In this document: piece by piece, positions 1 through 7,133 of the stretch
How the letters are laid out: every line of letters begins with the position of its first letter
Position numbering within the stretch: position 1 is the stretch's first letter
DNA from: Pseudoalteromonas sp. P1-9
Lineage (GTDB): Bacteria > Pseudomonadota > Gammaproteobacteria > Enterobacterales > Alteromonadaceae
NCBI RefSeq assembly: GCF_001399975.1
Contig: NZ_LKBD01000003.1
Span: 124,001-188,000 of the forward strand
Direction: 5' to 3'
DNA: 64,000 nt
Position numbers and translations under genes: made by a program
The notes under the pieces: model-generated
The model's input: the letters and a program-made list of their open reading frames with translations, nothing else
The model's database searches: none
What the model was told of the DNA's origin: nothing

Positions 1-474
1 TTTGAGGATATGGCTATTGCGGCAAGACCTGATAAGCTGCACGATAGCCTTGCGTTTTTCTCACTCGGCTCCTCTCCCTTGGTGTTTATTGCACCGAATG
101 ATGATGGACCTTTAGGCACCATAATCAATGATGCGCTAAGCGACCGGGTTGATATACCTTGGCAAAAATTACCGTTTATCGTGCCAGATCAAGGGTTAAG
201 TCGTAAGCGCTTAGCCGACTGGTGGCAAAAAAATGGCATTAACCCCTTAATTTACTCCAAAGTAGCAGGTAATGAAGCGGCCGTTTCTATGGTGAGTTTA
301 GGTTTTGGTGTGGCACTTATTCCGAAAGTTGTTGTCGATAATAGTCCAATAAAAGATAAAGTTCAGATTTTGTCGATGCCCGATCCGGTACCTGCATTTG
401 ATGTTGGCTTGGTGACTAAAAAGGCGCACTTGCAGCAACCTATTATGAATGCAATTTGGCAGCTGCTTAAGTAA
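1..474 (+). CDS. ilvY: LysR-family activator IlvY, C-terminal part (5' end outside window)
   Basis: The reading frame is open from base 1, so the N-terminal HTH lies outside the window. The visible ~157 residues are the effector-binding domain. Stretches such as PLVFIAP, VSMVSLGFGVALIPKVV and the NSP that follows it match what I know of IlvY, which activates ilvC (ketol-acid reductoisomerase) in branched-chain amino-acid synthesis in response to acetolactate or acetohydroxybutyrate. ilvC normally lies divergently upstream of ilvY and would be out of view. No terminator is obvious after the stop. The assignment rests on recalled family similarity; another LysR regulator is the alternative. Confidence 0.8.
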   Translation, partial: FEDMAIAARPDKLHDSLAFFSLGSSPLVFIAPNDDGPLGTIINDALSDRVDIPWQKLPFIVPDQGLSRKRLADWWQKNGINPLIYSKVAGNEAAVSMVSLGFGVALIPKVVVDNSPIKDKVQILSMPDPVPAFDVGLVTKKAHLQQPIMNAIWQLLK

Positions 475-565
475 CACTAAATAAAGACTAGTGATTTATT
501 TTTAAACAAAACGCTTTTATCTCTAATGAAAATGGGTGAATATTTGTGTGTTTTTAGCCGAAGCA

Positions 566-580
566 TGTAAGTAATTGTAA
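566..580 (+). promoter_or_regulatory. Direct repeat TGTAA-N5-TGTAA, candidate response-regulator site
   Basis: Two TGTAA half-sites with a 10-bp period lie 63 bp upstream of the TTG start of the mipA-like gene. OmpR-family regulators commonly bind direct repeats of this spacing. The reverse strand (TACA-N6-TTACA) resembles the RstA box known from E. coli. The same kind of half-site occurs at nearly the same distance from the paralogous gene at 20384. Confidence 0.45.
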
Positions 581-643
581 TTTTTGTTGCAGGATTTGTT
601 CGGATTGGTAAAGTGCGCGTAATTTCTCGGAGAATTTTAAATA

Positions 644-1453
644 TTGAAGCATATAGTTTGCATAATTATATTGTTTTTTAGTTGGGGAAGTTGTGCTCAG
701 CAAAGCGAAAATGTAATCGAACTAAGTCAATTACGACTTGGCGTGGCATTAGGTTTTGGCACAATTACAAATCCACTCAATGACGGTGATAACTTTCCGT
801 TAATCGTGATCCCCGATATTGCATACTATGGTGAACGTGTTTACTTTGATAACGGTCAACTCGGTTTTACCTTATCTGAACACAACCGACATGTATTTAA
901 TGTTATCTCCGAGTTCAATCCAGAAAATCGCTTTTTTGTGACATGGCATCCTGCCAATGTATTTATTGCTCGAAACGCATTCACGGAGCCTGCAAATTCT
1001 GAACGGATCTCTATTTCAGAAATAAATAGCCCTAAGTGGGCATTAGATGGTGGTGTGAATTATCAGTATATTGCCGATACTTGGCGCTTTTCAGCAAGTG
1101 CATTTAACGATATTTCTAATGTACACAAAGGTCAGCGCGTTGCATTAAGCTTAAGTAAAGGCTGGCAAACACAATCTGGATTATTGAGTGTGCGTTTGGG
1201 GCTTGATTATTTATCTCACAAACTCGCAGATTATTATTACGGTATTCAAGCCGACGATCAGGTTGGCATTACGTTTTTGCAAAATGCTGCCTGGTTGCCT
1301 CACGTAGAACTAAGTTGGCATAGGCAAATTAATCAACATTTTGGTTTGTTAGCAAAAGTAAAATACCACTATTATGGTTCGCTTAGTGATAGTCCTTTAT
1401 TTTCGAGTAATCAAAGCGTGACAGTATTTACTGGGGTGACCCATGTTTTTTAG
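644..1453 (+). CDS. MipA/OmpV-family outer-membrane protein (cassette 1)
   Basis: 269 residues beginning with a signal peptide (about 1-18, ending near SCAQ) and ending in the terminal aromatic residue VF expected of an outer-membrane beta-barrel. Alternating hydrophobic strands, a short N-terminal LGVALGFGT segment and overall length fit the MipA/OmpV family. Members are outer-membrane proteins linked to murein-synthesis scaffolding (MipA) or osmotic and antimicrobial responses. The start is TTG with CGGAG about 10 bases upstream; no better in-frame ATG precedes the signal peptide. The last 11 bases overlap the DUF3019 gene, implying translational coupling. It heads a four-gene cassette with a two-component system, so it is probably the regulated output. 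A paralogue lies at 19548-20384. Confidence 0.75.
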   Translation: MKHIVCIIILFFSWGSCAQQSENVIELSQLRLGVALGFGTITNPLNDGDNFPLIVIPDIAYYGERVYFDNGQLGFTLSEHNRHVFNVISEFNPENRFFVTWHPANVFIARNAFTEPANSERISISEINSPKWALDGGVNYQYIADTWRFSASAFNDISNVHKGQRVALSLSKGWQTQSGLLSVRLGLDYLSHKLADYYYGIQADDQVGITFLQNAAWLPHVELSWHRQINQHFGLLAKVKYHYYGSLSDSPLFSSNQSVTVFTGVTHVF

Positions 1454-1829
1454 ATACTGTCTGTTTTTAATGTTGTGCGCATTTAACAGTGCGGGCGTTG
1501 CTGCACAGCAAAAAGCGCATTTTCAGCTAGCTCCTGCTGTGTGCATGGTGCAAAACAGTGATGATGTGTGTCAGGTTGATGTTAACTTCGAATGGCAAAT
1601 AGCAAAGGCTGAGGATGTTTGTATTTTACGTGATCAAACACCCTTAAAATGTTGGCAAAATGCCACTGAAGGGCGTTTTAGTTATAAAGCTGACGTTCAG
1701 TTTGGCACAGTATACTCCTTGGTCAATCGGAAAACTGGCAAACAAATTGCCAGTGCGAAAATCAAAGTACAAAGCAGCAATACCAAGTCACAGCGTAGGC
1801 GATTACGCACCCCTTGGAGCTTTTTCTAG
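1443..1829 (+). CDS. DUF3019-family secreted protein (cassette 1)
   Basis: 128 residues with a clear signal peptide (about 1-21, ending VAA). The mature part has only four cysteines, in the pattern C-x8-C-x16-C-x9-CW. The paralogue at 19133-19558 keeps this pattern, so two disulfides in the periplasm are likely. The C-terminus is strongly basic and ends in aromatics (RRRLR then WSFF). It starts inside the last 11 bases of the mipA-like gene and is followed 9 bp later by the response regulator. I recognise the family as DUF3019, which has no established function. Context suggests a periplasmic partner or sensor accessory for the MipA/two-component cassette; that role is inference. Confidence 0.7.
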   Translation: MFFRYCLFLMLCAFNSAGVAAQQKAHFQLAPAVCMVQNSDDVCQVDVNFEWQIAKAEDVCILRDQTPLKCWQNATEGRFSYKADVQFGTVYSLVNRKTGKQIASAKIKVQSSNTKSQRRRLRTPWSFF

Positions 1830-1838
1830 GAGATAAAG

Positions 1839-2525
1839 ATGGCGCATATTTTATTAGTGGAAGACGATCTTGCCTTACAACAACTGACCAAAGATTATTT
1901 AGAACACAACGGTATGACGGTTGATGTGTTAAGTGATGGTTCTGAAGTGATGGCGGCACTTGAAGCTAATATGCCTGATTTAATGATTTTGGATGTAATG
2001 CTGCCAGGTAAAGACGGTTTTAGCGTGTGTCGTGAAGTACGCGATCGCTACCAGTTACCCATTTTAATGTTGACCGCAAAAGGCGAAGATTTTGACCAGG
2101 TGATTGGTCTTGAGCTGGGTGCCGATGACTATGTTATTAAACCTGCTGAACCAAGAGTATTATTAGCACGTATCTCTGCGCTTTTACGTCGTGGAGCAGT
2201 AGAAAAAAGCAGTGAAGAACTGCGTTTTGGTACGCTTACCATTGATAAAAACAGCCGTATTGTTAAGTTGCTTGGTGAAGAAGTGAGCTTAACCTCGCAC
2301 GAATTTGAATTACTGTGGTTACTGTCAAACAGCGCAGGCGAAGTACTTAGCCGTGACTTTGTGCACGAGAAAATGATTGGCCGTGAGTACGATGGCTTAG
2401 ACAGAACTGTAGATGTGCGTGTATCTCGATTGCGTAAAAAACTTGGCGATAATAGTGACAAACCTTATCGCATTAAAACCGTTTGGGGACAAGGCTACTT
2501 GTTCGTATCAGATGCTTGGGGATAA
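1839..2525 (+). CDS. OmpR/PhoB-family response regulator (cassette 1)
   Basis: 228 residues. The receiver domain (about 1-120) has the acidic pocket in LLVEDD, the phospho-acceptor Asp52 in ILDVMLPGKDG, and the conserved Lys in YVIKP. The C-terminal winged-helix DNA-binding domain (about 130-225) contains the SRDFVHEKM and DVRVSRLRKKLG recognition-helix motifs and ends with WGQGYLF. It is transcribed with the kinase 22 bp downstream and the mipA/DUF3019 pair upstream. Overall it resembles RstA. Likely target: the TGTAA repeat at 566-580. Confidence 0.9.
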   Translation: MAHILLVEDDLALQQLTKDYLEHNGMTVDVLSDGSEVMAALEANMPDLMILDVMLPGKDGFSVCREVRDRYQLPILMLTAKGEDFDQVIGLELGADDYVIKPAEPRVLLARISALLRRGAVEKSSEELRFGTLTIDKNSRIVKLLGEEVSLTSHEFELLWLLSNSAGEVLSRDFVHEKMIGREYDGLDRTVDVRVSRLRKKLGDNSDKPYRIKTVWGQGYLFVSDAWG

Positions 2526-2547
2526 CCACAAGCTGCAAGGAATTTAA

Positions 2548-3789
2548 ATGGGCAAGTTATTTGTTAGCTTATACGCCTATATTATCATCTCTATTTTTAT
2601 TCTTAGCGGTGCGCTTGAGAAACTATGGCCAGAACCGAATGGCATAGATGCGCTACCGCTTGCGCCGCAAGTCACAGAATCTCTCTCCCAGCTAGCAAAA
2701 ACTGCTAATGGCATTACGAAACTAAAAGACATTTATCAAAACGAAGTGATTTCGTCTGATCTTGTTGCATTTTTGCCAGAACAAACAGCTGATTTAAAGC
2801 AAGGACTAGCAGTACCAGTGTTTGACGGTCCGCAGCAAGTAATCTGGTATTTGCGGGTAAATGATAAAGAATTACTGAAAATTGGTCCGTATCGTTTTGA
2901 TGTTAATAGTTACGACTCGGTATGGCCATTTTTCATTATGTTGTTGGTTATTGGTTTACCCGTTGCGGCCTGGAGTTATTGGCTATGGCGTGATTTTAAT
3001 CAGTTAGAAAAAGCATGTCACAATATCAGCGCGCCGGAAGATTTACAAATTAGCGGTGACGACAAGTCTGCTTTATTGCCAATAAAACAAACATTAATGG
3101 CGATGAAAGCGCGTATAAAACACTTATTAGACAGTCAGCGCGAACTGACCTCGTCTGTATCTCACGAATTTAGAACGCCATTAGCACGTCTTAAATTTGC
3201 GATTGCGATGCTGGAACAAACACAAAGCGACGATAAAAGTAAGCCGTACTTTGACGGTATGCAGTCCGACATTCAAGAACTAGAGTCGCTAGTGAGTGAA
3301 ATGCTGGAGTTTGCAAAATTAGAAAGAGAAAAACCGCAACTTAATATTGAGTTGTACGATGTGGTCGCGCAAACACAACACTTTGTGCAAAAGCTTGGTT
3401 TTAACCACGCAACTGCAATCAAAATTGAAGCAAACACAGCCATTGAGTTAAACGCCGACCCACATTTCATTGGCCGCGCAATTCAGAACTTTATTGGTAA
3501 TGCACTGAAATACGCAGAGCAGCAAGTAATCGTTACGTTGACGCAAACCTCAAACACTATTTTTATTAAAGTGGCTGACGATGGCCCTGGCATTGAACAA
3601 TCCGAGTGGGAAAACGTATTTAAACCATTTACCCGTTTAGATAAAAGCCGCAATAAAAAAATCAAAGGGTTCGGCTTAGGGTTAGCAATCGTGCAAAAAA
3701 TCATAAACTGGCACGAAGGTGAATGTTACCTTGAAAGTGGCCCGTTAAAAGGCGCATGTTTTGTAATTGCGTTACCTAAAAAACCTTAA
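2548..3789 (+). CDS. Sensor histidine kinase, RstB-like (cassette 1)
   Basis: 413 residues. An N-terminal membrane segment (about 5-22) is followed by a periplasmic sensor region of about 100 residues, a second membrane segment (about 126-146), a HAMP-like linker and the HisKA domain with the phospho-acceptor His206 in SVSHEFRTPLARLKF. The HATPase_c domain has an N box (FIGNALKYA), a G1 box (DDGPGIE) and a G2 box (GFGLGLAI), so all catalytic elements are present. It pairs with the regulator at 1839-2525. The sensor region shows no family I recognise; the signal is unknown. Envelope stress or cationic peptides would fit the MipA context, but that is inference. Confidence 0.88.
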   Translation: MGKLFVSLYAYIIISIFILSGALEKLWPEPNGIDALPLAPQVTESLSQLAKTANGITKLKDIYQNEVISSDLVAFLPEQTADLKQGLAVPVFDGPQQVIWYLRVNDKELLKIGPYRFDVNSYDSVWPFFIMLLVIGLPVAAWSYWLWRDFNQLEKACHNISAPEDLQISGDDKSALLPIKQTLMAMKARIKHLLDSQRELTSSVSHEFRTPLARLKFAIAMLEQTQSDDKSKPYFDGMQSDIQELESLVSEMLEFAKLEREKPQLNIELYDVVAQTQHFVQKLGFNHATAIKIEANTAIELNADPHFIGRAIQNFIGNALKYAEQQVIVTLTQTSNTIFIKVADDGPGIEQSEWENVFKPFTRLDKSRNKKIKGFGLGLAIVQKIINWHEGECYLESGPLKGACFVIALPKKP

Positions 3790-3864
3790 TTTGATCTCTG
3801 CTAAATTGAAGCAACATAAAACTGCTATGATGATTTTCTGTAAACAAAACATTAAAATAAACTA

Positions 3865-3901
3865 AATGAGATTGATTCTCATTGGTTTTGAAGTTTATAA
3901 T
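3865..3901 (+). promoter_or_regulatory. Fur box overlapping a sigma70-type promoter of the iron module
   Basis: Bases 3865-3883 form a 19-bp palindrome with perfect 7-bp arms, AATGAGA-N5-TCTCATT, closely matching the Fur consensus. Within it TTGATT (3872-3877) can act as -35, with TATAAT at 3896-3901 after an 18-bp spacer. Fur-Fe(II) bound here would cover the -35 element and repress the downstream DUF4856/imelysin/TonB-receptor genes when iron is plentiful. Confidence 0.75.
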
Positions 3902-3954
3902 AGCGTTAGTTTATAAATCTTCATTAATAAAAATTATACTTTATAGGTCACATA

Positions 3955-5748
3955 ATGATTAATTTTCGTAAATCTGCGTTAGCATCAGCAGTAATTGCTG
4001 TGTCTCTTGGCTTAACTGGCTGTGGTGGTAGCGATAGCAAAAAAGATCCTGTAACTCCTGTAAACCAAGCTCCAACTGATATCCAAATCTCTGCATCTTC
4101 AATTACCGAAGATACACTTGGTGTTGCGATTGGTGCGCTAACTGCATCAGATGATGCAACATCAGGTCATACGTTCACAGTATCAGACGTGCGTTTTGAA
4201 ATTGTTGATGGCGAACTTAAAGTAAAAGATAGCTTAGCGTTTAATTTTGAAGAAGCAGCAGAAGTTGCTGTTGACGTAACAGTAACAGACGCGGGTGGCC
4301 TTACGTTTACTAAAACGATTACGTTAACAGTAAGTGATATCGAAGCACAAAATGGTGTTAACGTTTATGAGTTTAACACTAAACTAAACGGCTTTTCTGG
4401 TTCGTCAGTATCGTACTCTGGTCAAACAGCGCGTCACGCACTTTCAGCAGAACTTAAGCATTACATGGGCTTAATGACAGTTGAGTACATTGAAACCAAT
4501 AACATTATGGCTGCAGATGTACGCGCTAATCTAAACGCTCTTTGGAGTGACTATGCAGCGATTGCAGATTCACCAATCTCGCACTTAGGCGATGACCTGT
4601 CTGCGTATAAACAAAAGTTTTTCTCAGATATTTCATCTTCTGATAAAAACCTAGGTGGTGAAAACGGTAAAATCGCAGGTCGTGACACATCAAAAATGTA
4701 TAAAGAGTGGCATGTTGCGGGTAACTTCAAAGGTTGGAACAACTTTGGTGAACAAGCGAGCACACCTGAAGGCTTAGTATTCCACTATTTCGATTTATTT
4801 ATCGCACAAATTGAAAAAGTGAACGCGGGTGAAGCGCTAGTAGATGCAAACGGTGTTGCTATTTCAAAAGCATATATCACACCAGAAGGCTTGGATTTAG
4901 TTCAACTGGTTCAAAAGCATACCTTAGGTGCGCTAATGTTCTCACAAGGTGCTGATGACTACCTTGGTGAAGGTCTTGAGACAGACAATAAAGTAGCGCA
5001 GAAAGAGTCAGCAAAATACACAGCTCTTGAGCACCAATTTGATGAAGGCTTTGGTTACTTTGGTGCTGCGCGCAACTACCTAGAATACTCTGACAGCGAA
5101 ATTGCTAAAAAAGGCGGTCGCGAAGACTTCCAAGGTAAAAATGATGTTAATGGTGATGGTGTAATCGACCTAGCGTCAGAGTTTGTGTGGGGCAACTCTT
5201 CAAATGCAGCAAAACGTGACCTTGGCGCAACAGTTACAACTGACTTAACAACGCAGGCAATGCTTCACTTTATTGCTGGTCGTAAAATGATTACCGATAA
5301 CCATGGTTCGGACCTAAGCGAGTTCTCAGCTGACGATCAAGCAAAATTCCGCGAGCATGTTTTCCAAGCCGTAAATGCGTGGGAAAAAGCAATTGCTGCG
5401 ACAGTTGTTCATTACATTAACGACGTGATTGCTGATATTGAAAACATTGAAGACGGCGAATACACATCAGCTGAATTCGCGGATTACGCTAAGCATTGGG
5501 GTGAAATGAAGGGTTTCGCACTGAACTTCCAATTCAACCCATATTCACCGTTTGCAAATCATGAACTAAACCCGAAAAAAGATACGGTAGGCGAAGCAAA
5601 ATTTGTGCAAATGCATGACTTATTCGGCGACATGCCAGTACTTGCTGACGCAGATGCATTTGCACAGTACAAAGCACAATTAATTGCAGCGCGCGATATT
5701 TTAGATGATGCGTTTGATTTTGAAGACGCGAACTCAGAGAACTGGTAA
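3955..5748 (+). CDS. DUF4856-domain lipoprotein with N-terminal cadherin-like repeat
   Basis: 597 residues. A lipoprotein signal ends in LTGC (Cys23), followed by a low-complexity linker (GGSDSKKDPVTPV). About residues 35-125 resemble a cadherin/Ig-like module (QAPTDIQIS opening, ITLTVSD close). The remainder is a large, mainly helical region that I recognise as DUF4856, a family usually encoded beside imelysin genes. A DVNGDGVIDL segment near residue 400 looks like a calcium-binding loop. It is the first gene after the Fur box and is separated from the imelysin gene by a strong hairpin. Likely an outer-membrane-anchored iron-uptake accessory protein; its direct biochemical role is not established. 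Confidence 0.75.
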   Translation: MINFRKSALASAVIAVSLGLTGCGGSDSKKDPVTPVNQAPTDIQISASSITEDTLGVAIGALTASDDATSGHTFTVSDVRFEIVDGELKVKDSLAFNFEEAAEVAVDVTVTDAGGLTFTKTITLTVSDIEAQNGVNVYEFNTKLNGFSGSSVSYSGQTARHALSAELKHYMGLMTVEYIETNNIMAADVRANLNALWSDYAAIADSPISHLGDDLSAYKQKFFSDISSSDKNLGGENGKIAGRDTSKMYKEWHVAGNFKGWNNFGEQASTPEGLVFHYFDLFIAQIEKVNAGEALVDANGVAISKAYITPEGLDLVQLVQKHTLGALMFSQGADDYLGEGLETDNKVAQKESAKYTALEHQFDEGFGYFGAARNYLEYSDSEIAKKGGREDFQGKNDVNGDGVIDLASEFVWGNSSNAAKRDLGATVTTDLTTQAMLHFIAGRKMITDNHGSDLSEFSADDQAKFREHVFQAVNAWEKAIAATVVHYINDVIADIENIEDGEYTSAEFADYAKHWGEMKGFALNFQFNPYSPFANHELNPKKDTVGEAKFVQMHDLFGDMPVLADADAFAQYKAQLIAARDILDDAFDFEDANSENW

Positions 5749-5773
5749 TTTAAAAAACGCTTTAAATTGATAT

Positions 5774-5805
5774 AAAAGGTTAGTAATTTCGGTTACTAAC
5801 CTTTT
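5774..5805 (+). terminator. Strong hairpin between the DUF4856 and imelysin genes
   Basis: A 13-bp perfect stem (5774-5786 with 5793-5805) starts with AAAAGG and ends with CCTTTT, so it works as a terminator-like structure on either strand. It lies within a co-oriented gene set with no separate Fur box seen after it. It may act as a partial terminator or an mRNA-stability element that sets relative expression. Confidence 0.6.
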
Positions 5806-5840
5806 GCTGTATTTATAATTCGAGATTTTAGGATAATTTT

Positions 5841-7124
5841 ATGTTGATATCCGCAAAACTTAAACCGATAGCACTGGCAACATCATTAGTACTGACGTTA
5901 GCTGCGTGCTCGGAAGATACCACTAGTACACAGGGGCCAAATTTTGGTGGCGGTACAAGCGAGCCAGGGAATGGTGGCGGCACAACGTTTGATGAAAAAG
6001 CGTTAGTGGCAAACTTAGTCGATAATGTAATCACGCCAACATTTACCTCGTTTAATCAACAAGCGAGTGCAAATAAACAAAGTATTGAAAGCTATTGTGC
6101 AGTTGAAAAAGCAGCCATGGCAGGTGATGTAACTGAACAGCAACGTTTAGCTGCATTAGCATCGGCGCAAACTAGTTGGCGCGATACAACGGCACTTTGG
6201 CAACATGCAGAGCTGATGCAAATGGGGCCGCTTTTAGAAAATGAAGGCGAACTGCGTAACCTAATTTACTCTTGGCCTGCTAAAAGCTTGTGTGGCGTAG
6301 ACCAAGATACCGTGTATTTTGAAGACGGTGTAATTAATCAAAATGCATCGCGTCCGTACGATATTAAACAGCGTACCGCAACGCGTCGTGGTCTAGTTAG
6401 CCTTGAACACTTACTGTTTACCGAGCAGCTAAATCACAGCTGTTCAGTCGCTAATGATGCACTTGCAACTTGGAATAACCGCAGTGATAGCGAACGTCGT
6501 ATCGCGCGTTGTGAGTTCGCTGTTGAAGTTGCCAGCGATTTAGTTGATAACAGCCAAGTGTTACTTGATAAATGGAATGGTGACAATGGCTACGCAATGA
6601 CGTTAAAAAATGCCGGTGAAGTTGGCAGTAGTTTTGATAGCGTGCATGGAGCGGTTAATGTGATTTCCGATGCACTTTTCTATCTTACTGAAGAACTAAA
6701 AGATCAAAAATTAGCGTTACCGCTGGGTTACGAAAGTAACTCGTGTGGTTTAGAAGCATGTCCTCAAGATGTTGAGTCACCGATAGCGGCGCAATCGCTT
6801 GCGAATATAAAAGCAAACCTTGCTGCGTTTGAAAAGCTCTTTACTGGCAATGGTGTAATGCAAGATAACACCACGGGTTTTGATGATTTTCTTGTAGAAG
6901 AAGAGGGCACAGACGTTAAAGACGCAATGTTAACTGGCCTTGAGCAATCAAATGCCGCGTTAGATGCGATAAATGGTTCGCTGCAACAAGCACTCATTGA
7001 CGAAAAAGACAAAGTAGAAACGTCACACGCAAAAGTAAAAGATGTGACCGATCAGTTAAAACATGATTTTATTAACAAACTTGCGCTTGAATTACCTAAA
7101 TCTTCAGCCGGCGATAATGATTAG
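5841..7124 (+). CDS. Imelysin-family (iron-regulated, peptidase M75-like) lipoprotein
   Basis: 427 residues with a lipoprotein signal ending in LAAC (Cys23) and a glycine-rich linker. The helical imelysin region follows: VDNVITPTFTSF, then SWRDTTALWQHAELMQMGPL, and a central GLVSLEHLLF. That central motif is the counterpart of the GxHxxE motif; the histidine position is Val here. As far as I recall, Pseudomonas IcmP-like proteins also lack this histidine. Imelysins are envelope proteins under Fur control that work in iron uptake; protease activity is doubtful for many members. The gene lies 9 bp upstream of the TonB receptor, which supports a shared transcript and role. Confidence 0.85.
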   Translation: MLISAKLKPIALATSLVLTLAACSEDTTSTQGPNFGGGTSEPGNGGGTTFDEKALVANLVDNVITPTFTSFNQQASANKQSIESYCAVEKAAMAGDVTEQQRLAALASAQTSWRDTTALWQHAELMQMGPLLENEGELRNLIYSWPAKSLCGVDQDTVYFEDGVINQNASRPYDIKQRTATRRGLVSLEHLLFTEQLNHSCSVANDALATWNNRSDSERRIARCEFAVEVASDLVDNSQVLLDKWNGDNGYAMTLKNAGEVGSSFDSVHGAVNVISDALFYLTEELKDQKLALPLGYESNSCGLEACPQDVESPIAAQSLANIKANLAAFEKLFTGNGVMQDNTTGFDDFLVEEEGTDVKDAMLTGLEQSNAALDAINGSLQQALIDEKDKVETSHAKVKDVTDQLKHDFINKLALELPKSSAGDND

Positions 7125-7133
7125 ATCTTTATT

